Of a DNA stretch of 64,000 nt, positions 8,229 to 17,495 are shown in pieces. The DNA is from Gordonia mangrovi. GTDB taxonomy: Bacteria > Actinomycetota > Actinomycetes > Mycobacteriales > Mycobacteriaceae. The stretch is from positions 1,798,001-1,862,000 of the forward strand of contig NZ_CP102850.1 of NCBI RefSeq assembly GCF_024734075.1, written 5' to 3'. The translations under genes were made by a program, and so were the position numbers. The notes beneath the pieces are model-generated. The model was given only the letters and a program-made list of their open reading frames with translations. It had not been told where the DNA came from and did not search any database. Positions within the stretch are counted from its first letter, which is position 1. Every line of letters begins with the position of its first letter.

Positions 8229-9551
8229 TCACCGCGGTCGATCGGTCAGCACGTAGATCGCGGCCAGCACACTGATCACGCCCGCGCCGAGCACCAGGGC
8301 CGGATAGCCGAAGAGACCGACGACGACACCGGCCAGCGCACCGGCCACCGCGCCGGCGAGACTCATCAGGGTGTCCGAGATCCCCTGCACGCGTGGTCGT
8401 CGCGGCACCGGCACACTCTCGGTGAGCAGCGTAGAGCCGGCGACGGTGGTGGCCGACCAGCCCAGCCCGAGCAGAACCAGGGCCACGACGAGGCCGGTCT
8501 GACTGTGCCGCAGAGTGAAGCCGGTGACACACGCCGCCAACAACAGCCCCTGCCCGAACACGACGGTCGGTACTCGCCCGAACCGGTCGGTCAGCACACC
8601 CATCACCGGCGCGAGCGCGTACATGCCGGCGACGTGCGCACTGATGGACAGGCCGACGAGCGTGATACTCGCACCACCGTGGGTCATGTGGACGGGCGTC
8701 AGGGCCATCACGGCCACCATCACGGCGTGTGCGGAGACCACCGACACCACCGCGTTGCGGGCCTCGGCGATGCTCCGGATCGTCTGCCAGCCCTGCGCGA
8801 GCGTCGGTTTCACCGTGCCCGTCGAGGTGGACGACGCGGCGGCGGTCGACACGATCAGCGGATCGGGCCGCAGCCCGGCCCACAGCACGACGGCGGCCGC
8901 GCCGGCACCGGCGGCGCCGATCACGAACGGCCCGGCGAGCTCGTCGATGTGCAGCACCCCGGCGACATCGGCGCCCACCGGGAGCAGGGCCGGCCCTGCG
9001 ACCGCACCCACCATCGTCGTCCACACCACCAGCGAGAGGTCGCGGCCACGGGTCCGCGGTTCGGCGAGGTCTGTTGCGGCGAAACGGGATTGCAGGCTGA
9101 CCGCGGTTCCGCTGCCGACCCCGGCCATGCCGACGAGCAGCAGCGGGAACCATCCGATGTCGACCGCGGCCGCGACCACTGCCGCACCCATCGCGGCGAT
9201 CACGAAGCCGGTCGCCAGAGCCGGACGCCGCCCCGACCGCTGCGCGAGCGCCGCCAGCGGCAGACCGGCGGCGGCCGCACCCAAGGTGAGCACCGTGGTG
9301 GCGAGTCCGGCCAGGGACTCCGAGCCGGAGAGCCGCTCGGCGAGAATCGCACCGAGGGCCAGGGACGCGCCCATCGCCAGCCCGCCGAGCACCTGCGCGA
9401 CACACAGCAGTGCGATCGTCCGGTGCTGTATCCGCGTGAGCGTGGCGCGCGGGGGTATCGCGGGGGGCGGGCTGATGGATGTCGGTTCGGGGGTGGCTCG
9501 CTCGGTCACCAGTCCAGCGTGAACCGTCGGAGCGTGCGACACCAGTGGCAT
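8229..9551 (-). CDS. MFS transporter (12-TM exporter)
   Basis: A 440-residue polytopic protein with a proline-rich N-terminus and about 12 membrane helices in two halves. The loop between helices 2 and 3 (LAQRSGRRPAL) and its counterpart after the midpoint (TDRFGRVPTV) are major-facilitator signatures. It is divergently arranged with a GlxA/AraC-type regulator only 23 bp away. ATG 9551 lies inside the shared inverted repeat and 8 nt after a TATACC hexamer, consistent with leaderless translation; an in-frame GTG at 9509 is the alternative. Efflux controlled by the neighbouring regulator is an inference. Confidence 0.85.
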   Translation of the reverse strand: MPLVSHAPTVHAGLVTERATPEPTSISPPPAIPPRATLTRIQHRTIALLCVAQVLGGLAMGASLALGAILAERLSGSESLAGLATTVLTLGAAAAGLPLAALAQRSGRRPALATGFVIAAMGAAVVAAAVDIGWFPLLLVGMAGVGSGTAVSLQSRFAATDLAEPRTRGRDLSLVVWTTMVGAVAGPALLPVGADVAGVLHIDELAGPFVIGAAGAGAAAVVLWAGLRPDPLIVSTAAASSTSTGTVKPTLAQGWQTIRSIAEARNAVVSVVSAHAVMVAVMALTPVHMTHGGASITLVGLSISAHVAGMYALAPVMGVLTDRFGRVPTVVFGQGLLLAACVTGFTLRHSQTGLVVALVLLGLGWSATTVAGSTLLTESVPVPRRPRVQGISDTLMSLAGAVAGALAGVVVGLFGYPALVLGAGVISVLAAIYVLTDRPR

Positions 9552-9580
9552 GAATGCCGGTATACCCTCTATTCATGCCA
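9546..9580. promoter_or_regulatory. divergent promoter and candidate operator between MFS and GlxA genes
   Basis: TGGCATGAAT (9546-9555) and ATTCATGCCA (9571-9580) form a perfect 10-bp inverted repeat with a 15-bp spacer. The spacer contains the palindrome GGTATACC (9559-9566), giving a TATACC hexamer on both strands. The start codon of each divergent gene lies inside one repeat arm, 8-9 nt beyond its hexamer. Both genes therefore appear to have leaderless mRNAs from back-to-back promoters under one operator. Confidence 0.7.
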
Positions 9581-10600
9581 ACCGATCTCGGCACCCACCG
9601 CGTGGTGGTCCTGGTCACCGACGGCCTGGTGATGATGGACATGGCCGCACCCGTCCAGATCTTCGGGCACATCGGCGCGCCACGCTACACGCTGTCCACC
9701 TGCGCCGAGACTCCCGGTTTGGTGCGGACCTGCGCCGGGGTGTCGGTGCACGTCGAGCACGGCCTCGATGCCCTCGTCGATGCGGACACCGTGGTGATCC
9801 CGGGCTACCACGATGCGGCGCGGCGCACTCCGTCGCGGGCGGTGGTCGAGGCCCTCCGGGACGCCCATCGACGCCGGACCCGGCTGATGTCCATCTGCGT
9901 GGGTGCGTTCACGTTGGCCGAAACCGGGCTGCTCGACGGTCGTCGTGCGACCACTCATTGGCTCGACGCGGACGCGCTGGCCACCCGCTATCCGCGGGTG
10001 ACGGTCGACCCGGCGGTGCTGTACGTGGACGACGGCGACATTCTGACCAGTGCCGGCCTCGCCGCCGGCATCGACCTGTGTCTACATCTGGTGGAACGTG
10101 ACCACGGCGCCGATGTCGCACGCGACTATGCGCGCAGGACGGTGGTGGCCGTCCATCGGCCGGGCGGACAGGCGCAGTTCATGCCGGCGGGCACGAGTCT
10201 GCACGACGAGGCCGTCGAGGAGATCGTGCACGGCCGACAGCGCCACGACGTCGCCCGACCGGGCACGCGCGGTCATGCCGCACTGGCGGCCACCACCGCG
10301 TGGGCCATCGGCCATCTCGACCGGCCGCTGACGACGCGCGATCTCGCCGACCACGCGTCGATGTCGTTGCGCACGTTCAGCCGTCGCTTCACCGACAGCT
10401 ACGGGTTGGGCCCGGGTTCGTGGCTCACCGGACAACGGGTGCGCGCGGCCGCGGCACTACTCGAACGCACCGACGAACCGGTCGAGCAGATCGCTGCCCG
10501 GGTGGGTCTGGGACCGGAATCGCTGCGGACTCATTTCCAACGACGGATGTCGTTGTCGCCGAGCGCTTACCGCAACAACTTTCGTCCGCGTTCGCACTGA
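9575..10600 (+). CDS. GlxA-family transcriptional regulator (DJ-1/PfpI + AraC)
   Basis: A 341-residue regulator. Residues about 10-175 form a DJ-1/PfpI-like class-I amidotransferase fold. ICVGAFTLAETGLLDGRRATTHW holds the elbow position, which is Cys as in typical family members. The last 100 residues hold two AraC-type helix-turn-helix motifs (LTTRDLADHASMSLRTFSRR and VEQIAARVGLGPESLRTHF). ATG 9575 is chosen over ATG 9554 because the fold begins close after it and because it sits at the predicted transcription start of TATACC (9561-9566). Likely regulates the divergent MFS gene. A paralogue lies at 29489. Confidence 0.88.
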   Translation: MPTDLGTHRVVVLVTDGLVMMDMAAPVQIFGHIGAPRYTLSTCAETPGLVRTCAGVSVHVEHGLDALVDADTVVIPGYHDAARRTPSRAVVEALRDAHRRRTRLMSICVGAFTLAETGLLDGRRATTHWLDADALATRYPRVTVDPAVLYVDDGDILTSAGLAAGIDLCLHLVERDHGADVARDYARRTVVAVHRPGGQAQFMPAGTSLHDEAVEEIVHGRQRHDVARPGTRGHAALAATTAWAIGHLDRPLTTRDLADHASMSLRTFSRRFTDSYGLGPGSWLTGQRVRAAAALLERTDEPVEQIAARVGLGPESLRTHFQRRMSLSPSAYRNNFRPRSH

Positions 10601-10633
10601 CCGCGCCGCCGGGTCATCCCCGCGACGAGATCC

Positions 10634-11395
10634 TCACCCGGTGACCATGTCGTAACCGAGCTTGCCCACCATCACGACCACCACTGCGAGCAGTACCCAC
10701 CGGACGAAACCGCTGCCCCGTCCGATCGCCATGTGCGCACCGAGTTGCGCCCCGGCGATGTTCGCCGCCGCAAGGGCGAGACCCAACAGCCACAACACGT
10801 TTCCCTGCCAAGCGAACACCGCGAGAGCACCCAGGTTGGTCCCGGTGTTGATCACCTTCGCCATCCCCGAGCTCTCCAGGAACCCGGTACCCACCAGCGC
10901 CGTGAGACTGATGATGAGGAAGGTTCCCGTCCCCGGCCCCATCACGCCGTCGTAGAAAGCGATCACCACACCCGCCAGGACCAGCCCCAGCAGCACCGAC
11001 CACCGGGGCCGCTGCCGTGCGAGACCGGAACCGAAGCCCGGGTTGAGTGCGACGAACAGTCCGACCGCGATGAGCAGACCGAGCACCACGGGGGTGAACA
11101 CGTCGGCCGGCAGTCGACTCGCCGTGTAGGCACCCAGACCCGAGAACACCACCGCACTGATGAACACCGGTGCGAGGCGACGAAGATCGATGGTCAGCCG
11201 ACGGGCGAACGCGACGGCCGCCGATGCGGTGCCGAACACCGCGGCCAGTTTGTTGGTGCCGAGTGCGGTGGCCGGCGCCAGCCCGGGTTGAACGATCATC
11301 AGCGCGGGGATCAGTACCAGTCCGCCACCGCCGACGACGGCGTCGACCCACCCGGCCGCAGCCGCCGCGGCGAGCAGCGCAGCGAGCTCCACCAC
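10634..11395 (-). CDS. TSUP-family permease (TauE/SafE)
   Basis: A 253-residue membrane protein with eight or so hydrophobic segments and the TauE/SafE hallmark near the start: [18 protein letters not shown], then GTNKLA after the second helix. A second copy of the repeat appears mid-protein ([15 protein letters not shown]). The family moves sulfite, sulfoacetate, thiosulfate or other sulfur-containing or organic anions; the substrate here is unknown. It converges on the GlxA gene and is followed upstream by the ridA operon on the same strand (35-bp gap), so it could be read through from there. GTG start at 11395 with a weak ribosome site. Confidence 0.85.
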   Translation of the reverse strand: MVELAALLAAAAAAGWVDAVVGGGGLVLIPALMIVQPGLAPATALGTNKLAAVFGTASAAVAFARRLTIDLRRLAPVFISAVVFSGLGAYTASRLPADVFTPVVLGLLIAVGLFVALNPGFGSGLARQRPRWSVLLGLVLAGVVIAFYDGVMGPGTGTFLIISLTALVGTGFLESSGMAKVINTGTNLGALAVFAWQGNVLWLLGLALAAANIAGAQLGAHMAIGRGSGFVRWVLLAVVVVMVGKLGYDMVTG

Positions 11396-11430
11396 GGGTC
11401 ACCGTCGAGCGCGGCGGCCGGGGCTCGCGG

Positions 11431-11904
11431 TCAGGAGACCTCGACGATCATCTCGACCTCGACGGAGGCGCCCAGCGGCAGCTCGGCGACGCCGACTGCC
11501 GACCGGGCATGCACTCCCGCATCGCCGAAGATCTCGCCGAGCAGATCCGACGCGCCGTTGATGACCGCGGGTTGTCCGGTGAATCCGGGTGCGGACGCGA
11601 CGAAGCCGACGACCTTGACGATCCGCACGATGGAATCGATGCCGACGAGTCCGTCCACGGCTGCCAGCGCGTTGAGTGCGCACTGACGGGCGGCCTGGGT
11701 GGCCTGGTCGGGATCGACCACACCTTCGGCACCCACGTGCACCTTGCCGACCACCTCGAGCTTGCCGTCGACGATGGGAATCTGCCCCGCCGTGAAGACC
11801 AGGTTGCCGCTGCGAACTGCGGGAACATAGCTACCGGCGGGGGTCACCACATCGGGGAGGGTGATGCCCAGTTCGGCCAGTCGCTGCGACCACATCCCTG
11901 CCAT
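11431..11904 (-). CDS. RidA/YjgF-family protein (Rv3678c-like)
   Basis: A 157-residue RidA-fold protein with the family pattern [12 protein letters not shown], then [18 protein letters not shown]-like helix, and the ligand-contact region [18 protein letters not shown] at the end. Canonical RidA deaminates reactive enamine/imine intermediates. This belongs to a longer divergent subgroup (about 155 residues versus 125), and the catalytic Arg of RidA is not obvious in the C-terminal motif, so activity is unproven. ATG 11904 follows AAGGGA by 6 nt and lies 3 nt after the DUF4177 stop, indicating an operon. Synteny matches Rv3678c. Confidence 0.85.
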   Translation of the reverse strand: MAGMWSQRLAELGITLPDVVTPAGSYVPAVRSGNLVFTAGQIPIVDGKLEVVGKVHVGAEGVVDPDQATQAARQCALNALAAVDGLVGIDSIVRIVKVVGFVASAPGFTGQPAVINGASDLLGEIFGDAGVHARSAVGVAELPLGASVEVEMIVEVS

Positions 11905-11907
11905 CGC

Positions 11908-12072
11908 CTATCCCTTCGGACGCTTCAGGTAGGCGACGTGCTGCTCGCCGGTCGGGCCGGGCAGGACGGTCACCAGTTCCCAGCCGTCGGCACCCCACTG
12001 GTCGAGGATCTGCTTTGTGGCGTGCGTCAGCAACGGCACCGTCGCGTATTCCCATACGGTCGATTCACTCAT
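11908..12072 (-). CDS. DUF4177-like small protein (Rv3678A-like)
   Basis: A 54-residue protein, MSESTVWEYATVPLLTHATK at the start, ending in VAYLKRPKG. The central WGADGWELVTVLP is the signature of short DUF4177-type proteins (gene order matches Rv3678A of M. tuberculosis). It is too short for usual ORF cut-offs but is clearly coding: it is conserved in position and ends 3 nt before ridA. A TAGGCT hexamer on the minus strand (12085-12080) ends 8 nt before the ATG at 12072, suggesting a leaderless transcript. It is divergent from the ATPase pair. Function unknown. Confidence 0.8.
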   Translation of the reverse strand: MSESTVWEYATVPLLTHATKQILDQWGADGWELVTVLPGPTGEQHVAYLKRPKG

Positions 12073-12116
12073 GGACTAGAGCCTAATGGGTACGCCGTTG
12101 TCGATATGGTGATGCG

Positions 12117-13142
12117 GTGGTGAACGAGACACCGCCCGACGACTCCGGGCACACCAACGAATGGCCGCAGACCGCCGGACGCGCTCGGCTGCACTTCGTA
12201 TCGGGCAAGGGGGGCACCGGCAAGACGACCGTCGCGGCGGCGTTGGCGCTGGCGCTGGCCGCCGACGGCAAAAAGGTGCTGTTGGTCGAATGCGAAGGCC
12301 GTCAAGGCATCGCGCAGCTCTTCGACATTCCGCCGTTGCCGTCCACCGACACGAAGATCGCGACCGCCTCCGGCGGCGGCGAGGTGTCGGCGCTGGCCAT
12401 CGACATCGAGCACGCCCTGCTCGAGTACCTCGACATGTTCTACAACCTCGGTTTCGCCGGCCGCGCGATGAAGCGGATCGGGGCGATCGACTTCGTCACC
12501 ACGATCGCGCCGGGCCTGCGTGACGTGTTGATCACCGGCAAGATCAAAGAACGCATCATCCACACCGACAAGCAGGGCCTGCGGGTGTATGACGCGGTGG
12601 TCGTCGACGCCCCGCCGACCGGCCGGATCGGCAACTTCCTCGACGTCACCCAGGCGATGGCCGACCTCGCCAAGACCGGGCCGATCCGCAATCAGAGCGA
12701 CGGCGTGGTGAAGCTGTTGCACTCCGAGGACACCGTCATCCACCTCGTCACCCTGCTGGAGGCGATGCCGATCCAGGAGACGATCGAGGCGGTCACCGAA
12801 CTGCGCGCGAAGAATCTCACCGTCGGCACCCTCATCATCAATCGGGTCAGTTCCACACACCTGCCGACGGGGTCGATAGACGACATCGCCGAGGGCACGA
12901 TCGATGCCCCGCGGGTGCTCGAGCACCTGACCCAGAGCGGTCTGCATCTCACCGACGGCGACCTGTCGGGGTTGTTGACCGAGACCATCGAGCACGCGAC
13001 ACGCCTGCAGGCCCAGCAGGTCGCCAAGGCCCAGCTCGACGAGGTGGAGCTGCCGACGCTGGAGTTGCCGGCCCTCGGCGACGGCATCGACCTCGGTTCG
13101 ATCTATGAGCTCGCCACCCTCTTGCAGAAGGCAGGTGCCTGA
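12117..13142 (+). CDS. ArsA/Get3-type anion-transporting ATPase 1 (Rv3679-like)
   Basis: A 341-residue SIMIBI-class P-loop ATPase. The deviant Walker A KGGTGKTT occurs at about residues 30-37 and the switch region VVVDAPPTGRIGNFL mid-protein. The family includes ArsA and Get3, which work as dimers coupling ATP hydrolysis to anion efflux or membrane-protein targeting. It forms a two-gene unit with the next ATPase (3-nt gap), matching Rv3679-Rv3680, which are thought to act together. GTG 12117 lies 7 nt after TATGGT (12105-12110), consistent with leaderless mRNA; a second in-frame GTG follows immediately at 12120. Confidence 0.92.
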   Translation: MVNETPPDDSGHTNEWPQTAGRARLHFVSGKGGTGKTTVAAALALALAADGKKVLLVECEGRQGIAQLFDIPPLPSTDTKIATASGGGEVSALAIDIEHALLEYLDMFYNLGFAGRAMKRIGAIDFVTTIAPGLRDVLITGKIKERIIHTDKQGLRVYDAVVVDAPPTGRIGNFLDVTQAMADLAKTGPIRNQSDGVVKLLHSEDTVIHLVTLLEAMPIQETIEAVTELRAKNLTVGTLIINRVSSTHLPTGSIDDIAEGTIDAPRVLEHLTQSGLHLTDGDLSGLLTETIEHATRLQAQQVAKAQLDEVELPTLELPALGDGIDLGSIYELATLLQKAGA

Positions 13143-13145
13143 CCC

Positions 13146-14249
13146 ATGCCGCTCGATCTGAAGATGGCGTCGGTGCTCACCGACCCCGGCACCCGCGTGG
13201 TGATCTGCTGCGGCGCCGGCGGCGTGGGCAAGACCACCACCGCTGCGGCGATGGCGATGTACGCCGCCGAGCACGGCCGCAAGGTCGCGGTGTTGACCAT
13301 CGACCCGGCCCGACGGCTCGCCCAGTCGTTGGGCATGTCCGAGCTCACCAACGATCCGCAGCCGGTAACCGCGGCCGAGGTGGGCGGGTCCGGCTCGCTG
13401 GACGCGATGATGCTGGACATGCGGCGCACCTTCGACGAGATGGTGCTCGAGTACTCGTCACCGGACCGTGCCTCGGCGATCATGGAGAACTCCTTCTATC
13501 AGACGATGGCGTCGTCGTTCTCCGGCACGCAGGAGTACATGGCGATGGAGAAACTCGGCAAGCTCATCGAGGAGGACCGCTGGGACCTGATCGTCGTCGA
13601 CACCCCGCCGTCGCGCAACGCCCTGGACTTCCTCGACGCACCGCAACGTCTCGGCTCGTTCCTCTCCGGCCGGTTGATGAAGATGCTGGTGGGAGGTGGT
13701 CGCGGCGTGGGACGGATGGTCACCGGCGCGATGAGCCTGGCCATGCGCGGGGTGTCCACCATCATCGGCGGCGACATGCTGCGCGACGTCGCGACCTTTG
13801 TGCAGTCGCTGGACTCGATGTTCGGTGGCTTCCAGGACCGCGCGACCAAGACCTACGAGCTGCTCAAACAACCGGGCACGCAGTTCGCGGTGGTCGCCGC
13901 GGCCGAACCCGACGCCCTGCGCGAGGCGGCGTTCTTCGTGGATCGGCTGTCCGAGGAACGGATGCCGCTGGCCGGCCTCATCCTCAACCGCACCCACCCG
14001 AACCTCACCTCGATCTCCGAGTCGTCGGCACGGGCGGCACTCGAGACCGTCGAGGACGAACTGACCCGCGGCGTGCTCGAGATCCACGCCGAACGTGCCG
14101 CCACCGGCAAGCGGGAGCTGCACCTGCTGCAGCGCTTCACCGCCGCGCATCCGGCGGTGCCGATCGTCGGCGTGCCGTCGCTGCCGTTCGAGGTCGCCGA
14201 CGTCGTCGCGCTGCGTGCGGTGGCCGAACAGATCACCAGTCGCGGCTGA
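13146..14249 (+). CDS. ArsA/Get3-type anion-transporting ATPase 2 (Rv3680-like)
   Basis: A 367-residue partner of the previous ATPase. The Walker [10 protein letters not shown] occurs at about residues 23-31, then [11 protein letters not shown] (the A-loop/switch region typical of ArsA-Get3) and [18 protein letters not shown] glycine-rich, methionine-rich amphipathic stretch about residues 178-220 ([16 protein letters not shown]) is hydrophobic enough to contact membrane or client proteins, as in Get3. The two ATPases are similar but not identical, so a heteromeric complex is plausible. The pair is followed by a terminator and the facing whiB4. Confidence 0.92.
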   Translation: MPLDLKMASVLTDPGTRVVICCGAGGVGKTTTAAAMAMYAAEHGRKVAVLTIDPARRLAQSLGMSELTNDPQPVTAAEVGGSGSLDAMMLDMRRTFDEMVLEYSSPDRASAIMENSFYQTMASSFSGTQEYMAMEKLGKLIEEDRWDLIVVDTPPSRNALDFLDAPQRLGSFLSGRLMKMLVGGGRGVGRMVTGAMSLAMRGVSTIIGGDMLRDVATFVQSLDSMFGGFQDRATKTYELLKQPGTQFAVVAAAEPDALREAAFFVDRLSEERMPLAGLILNRTHPNLTSISESSARAALETVEDELTRGVLEIHAERAATGKRELHLLQRFTAAHPAVPIVGVPSLPFEVADVVALRAVAEQITSRG

Positions 14250-14264
14250 GGCCCGGGAACGACG

Positions 14265-14289
14265 ATGGCCGACCCATTGGGTCGGCCAT
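14265..14289. terminator. bidirectional hairpin between ATPase pair and whiB4
   Basis: ATGGCCGACCC (14265-14275) and GGGTCGGCCAT (14279-14289) form a perfect 11-bp stem with a 3-nt loop, 15 nt after the ATPase stop and 20 nt from the facing whiB4 stop. It is followed by TCGTGTGTTCG rather than a strict T-run. It probably serves both convergent genes. Confidence 0.7.
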
Positions 14290-14309
14290 TCGTGTGTTCG
14301 TCCTGCAGC

Positions 14310-14624
14310 TCACACCGCGTCGGCGCGGTGCCTGCGTCGCTGGGCCTCGAAGAACTGGGCCCACGAGGTGACCTCCGGATGCTGGCGGAGCAGGGCCCGC
14401 CGCTGACGCTCGGTCATACCACCCCAGACGCCGAACTCCACCCGGTTGTCGAGGGCGTCCGCGCCGCACTCGAGCTGCACCGGGCAGTGCCGGCAGATCG
14501 TGGCGGCTTTGCGCTGAGCTGCTCCGCGGACGAACAGGTCATCGGGGTTTCCTCCCCGGCATCGAGCTTGGGACACCCACATCAATCGAGCATCATCTCC
14601 GGTGGAAACTGCCGCTATCGCCAT
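14310..14624 (-). CDS. whiB4: WhiB-family iron-sulfur regulator WhiB4
   Basis: A 104-residue WhiB protein. The four cluster cysteines are C22, C44, C47 and C53 (C-x21-CRHC-x5-C), followed by the GVWGG turn and a basic C-terminus (RQRRALLRQH, RRRHR) for DNA or sigma-factor contact. Position between the ATPase pair and ponA2 and the sequence VEFGVWGGMTERQRRALL match M. tuberculosis WhiB4, an oxygen/NO-sensitive redox regulator. ATG 14624 is chosen because it follows GGGG and gives a typical N-terminus; the frame is open to 14858 but the upstream part looks non-coding. Confidence 0.92.
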   Translation of the reverse strand: MAIAAVSTGDDARLMWVSQARCRGGNPDDLFVRGAAQRKAATICRHCPVQLECGADALDNRVEFGVWGGMTERQRRALLRQHPEVTSWAQFFEAQRRRHRADAV

Positions 14625-14987
14625 CCGCCGACCCCTGTCTGTCGTTGCGTCTCGCCGGACCCAAATCGGCGCTGCTGCGCCGCCCGACGGTCCTGACCCG
14701 AATGCCCCCACCCCACCTGCCCGATTCTTTTTCTGTTCACCGGAACACTGGTTGCGGTTCACAAGCTCGGGGTCATTGTTAAGTGAGTCACATTCTGCAC
14801 TCAATTTAAGGATCTGTGCATCACGACGCAAGCCCTGGGGCAAAGAAAATGGCACCATCGTGCAACCCGCAGCGATCTGCGCAGGTCAGCGCGGGTGGTG
14901 GTGTTCAGCCTCGGCCGTGACCGGCTCGCGACCTTTCGGTGGCGCGCGCTCAGACGACTTCGGCGACATCGCACGTATCCTGTGCGT
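14625..14987. other. intergenic region between divergent whiB4 and ponA2
   Basis: This 363-bp gap carries no convincing gene; frames open across it are antisense or low-quality. It is noticeably AT-richer than the surroundings at about 14750-14850 (GTTAAGTGAGTCACATTC, then AATTTAAGG), which suits promoters for whiB4 and other control sites. The right edge carries TATCCT (14976-14981), ending 7 nt before the ponA2 GTG. Confidence 0.5.
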
Positions 14988-17435
14988 GTGCCGAAGTCGA
15001 AGAAGCTGTGGTCACTGGCCGGCGCCTGCCTGTTGGCCGGTGTGCTGGTGGCCGGAATGTTGTACCCCGCGGCCAGCGGCCTGGGCGTGATGTCCAACCG
15101 CGCGGCCGCCGCCGTCGAGAATGTGTCCTCCGAGCTGCTCAACGGCACGCTGCCGGAGGTCACCACGATGACCGATTCGGCCGGCAACCCGATCGCGTTG
15201 CTGTACGACCAGTACCGCTATCAGGTCGGGTACAACGACATCTCACCGGACATGATCCGCGCGATCATCTCCATCGAGGACCGACGGTTCCTCGAACACG
15301 ACGGCGTCGACTGGAAGGGCACCATCCGCGCGGCGCTGACGAACTCGTCGGCCGGCGAGGTTCAGCAGGGCGCGTCGACGCTGGACCAGCAGTACATCAA
15401 GAACTACCAGCTGTTGGTGCTCGCACGCACCGAAGCCGACCGGCAGGCCGCGGTCGAGACCACACCGGCCCGCAAGCTGCGCGAGGTCCGGATGGCGCTG
15501 ACGATGGAGCAGTCGCTCATCGACCAGGCCAAACGCGACAAGGGCCTCGACGACGCCGCCGCCAAGCAGGAGGCCAAGAAGCAGATCGTCACCCGCTACC
15601 TCAACGTCGTGCCGTTCGGCAACAACTCCTACGGCATCGAGGCGGCCGCCCAGACCTACTTCGGCAAGCACGCCATCGACCTCGACGTCGCGGAATCGGC
15701 GCTGCTGGCGGGCATGGTGCAGTCCAGTTCGGCGCTCGATCCGTACACCAACCCCGAGGCCGCGACCAACCGGCGCAACACCGTGCTGGACACGATGATC
15801 GAGAACTTCCCCGACCGCCGCGAGGAACTGGTCGCGGCCAAGGAGTCGCCGCTCGGTGTGCTGCCCAGCCCGCGCACACCGACGCAGGGCTGCATCGGCG
15901 CGGACGCCAACGGCTTCTTCTGCGACTACGCGCTGCAGTTCCTCGCCGAGAACGGGATGGCGCGCGACTCGGTGATGCGCGGTGGCTACATCATCCGCAC
16001 CACCCTCGACCCCCAGGTCCAGCGGTCCACCATCCGCGCGGTCCGCGCCCAGGCCTCACCCGACACCGATGGCGTCGCCAACGTCATGAGCAGCATCCGG
16101 CCGGGCAAGGAGTCCCACGACGTCCTCTCGATGGCGTCGAGCCGCCGCTACGGGCTGAACCTGAAGGCCGGTCAGACCGTGCAACCGCAGCCGTTCTCGA
16201 TGGTCGGCGACGGCGCCGGATCGGTGTTCAAGATCTTCACCACCGCGGCGGCCATGGAGAAGGGGCTCGGCGTGTCCTCGAATCTGCAGGTGCCCAGCTT
16301 CGTCGCCGTCGAGGGGATGGGTAACAGCAGCACCCCAGGGTGTCCGGAGGAGGCCTACTGTGTGCGCAACGCCGGCAAGTACCCGCCGACGCTGACGGTG
16401 ACCCAGGCGCTGGCCCAGTCCCCCAACACCGCATTCGTGAAACTGCTGCAGCAGACCGGCGTGAAGCCGACGGTCGACATGGCGGTCCGCCTGGGTCTGC
16501 GTTCCTACACCGTCCCGGGCTCGTCGGGCTACGGCGAGAAGACGATGGCGCAGTACGTCAAGGACGGCAACTTCGGTTCGTTCACCCTCGGTCCGTTGCC
16601 GATCAACGGACTCGAGCTGTCCAACGTGGGCGCCACCCTCGCCTCCGGCGGCACCTGGTGCCCGCCGAATCCGATCGCATCGATCAGCCGGATCAAGCGC
16701 GACGCCTATGGCAACCGGGTGATGACACCCGAGGGCGAGCCGGCGCTGACCGCGATCCCGTTCGAGACACCGCCATGCGAGCAGGTCGTCGAGGAGGGCC
16801 TGGCCAACACGCTCGCCAACGCCATGGGCCAGGACCACCTGGGCGGTGGCACCGCGGCGGGCGCGGCCGGTTCGGCCGGCTGGACCCTGCCGATGTCGGG
16901 TAAGACCGGGACCACCGAGGCACACCGCTCGTCGGCCTTCATCGGCTTCACCAACCAGATCGCCGGTTCGGCTTACGTCTACAACGACGGACCGAACCCA
17001 ACCGAGATCTGCAGCAGTCCGCTGCGTCAGTGCTATGACGGGACCCTCTTCGGCGGCATGGAGCCGGCGCGCACCTGGTTCCAGGCCATCAAGCCGGTGG
17101 CCACCAAATTCGGGCCCGTGAAGCTCCCGCCGACCGATCCGCGCTACATGCGGGGCAGTGACCGCGGCCGCATCCCGAAGGTCAGCGGACTCACCGCGAG
17201 CGCGGCGACCTCCCGGCTGCAGGCCGCCGGATTCAAGGTCAACCAGCTCGACGTGGACAGCAACCGGCCGCAGGGCACGGTGGTGTTCACCGCACCGTCG
17301 GACTCGGCCATGCCGGGCAGCACGGTGACCATCTACGTCAGCAACGGTCGCCGCTCCGACGGAGCGCAAGGGCCCACCGAGACCACCGTCGAGGTGCCGG
17401 GAGTCGGTCCGGTGGTGATCCAGCTTCCGGGATGA
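14988..17435 (+). CDS. ponA2: bifunctional class A penicillin-binding protein PonA2
   Basis: An 815-residue peptidoglycan synthase. It has a short cytoplasmic N-terminus, a signal-anchor helix (about 8-28), a GT51 glycosyltransferase domain (catalytic E97 in SIEDRRFLEHDGVD), and a transpeptidase domain with S412-x-x-K415, S478-P-N480 and K639-T-G. A C-terminal PASTA domain (about 730-790) carries RIPKVSGLTASAATSRLQAA. GTG 14988 is chosen over the upstream in-frame 14895 because it gives the usual N-terminus and lies 7 nt after TATCCT (14976-14981), consistent with leaderless mRNA. Matches Rv3682 in order and length. Confidence 0.95.
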   Translation: MPKSKKLWSLAGACLLAGVLVAGMLYPAASGLGVMSNRAAAAVENVSSELLNGTLPEVTTMTDSAGNPIALLYDQYRYQVGYNDISPDMIRAIISIEDRRFLEHDGVDWKGTIRAALTNSSAGEVQQGASTLDQQYIKNYQLLVLARTEADRQAAVETTPARKLREVRMALTMEQSLIDQAKRDKGLDDAAAKQEAKKQIVTRYLNVVPFGNNSYGIEAAAQTYFGKHAIDLDVAESALLAGMVQSSSALDPYTNPEAATNRRNTVLDTMIENFPDRREELVAAKESPLGVLPSPRTPTQGCIGADANGFFCDYALQFLAENGMARDSVMRGGYIIRTTLDPQVQRSTIRAVRAQASPDTDGVANVMSSIRPGKESHDVLSMASSRRYGLNLKAGQTVQPQPFSMVGDGAGSVFKIFTTAAAMEKGLGVSSNLQVPSFVAVEGMGNSSTPGCPEEAYCVRNAGKYPPTLTVTQALAQSPNTAFVKLLQQTGVKPTVDMAVRLGLRSYTVPGSSGYGEKTMAQYVKDGNFGSFTLGPLPINGLELSNVGATLASGGTWCPPNPIASISRIKRDAYGNRVMTPEGEPALTAIPFETPPCEQVVEEGLANTLANAMGQDHLGGGTAAGAAGSAGWTLPMSGKTGTTEAHRSSAFIGFTNQIAGSAYVYNDGPNPTEICSSPLRQCYDGTLFGGMEPARTWFQAIKPVATKFGPVKLPPTDPRYMRGSDRGRIPKVSGLTASAATSRLQAAGFKVNQLDVDSNRPQGTVVFTAPSDSAMPGSTVTIYVSNGRRSDGAQGPTETTVEVPGVGPVVIQLPG

Positions 17436-17495
17436 CCGTCGGGTAGGAACAAAACCCGGGGGCGAGCAGCACCCGGATCTGCGTATCCTGGATGA

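Noticed and set aside
8146-9672. A 508-codon minus-strand frame overlapping the MFS gene
   Set aside because: Same strand but different frame from the recognised MFS transporter; Arg-rich, no hydrophobic pattern or domain.
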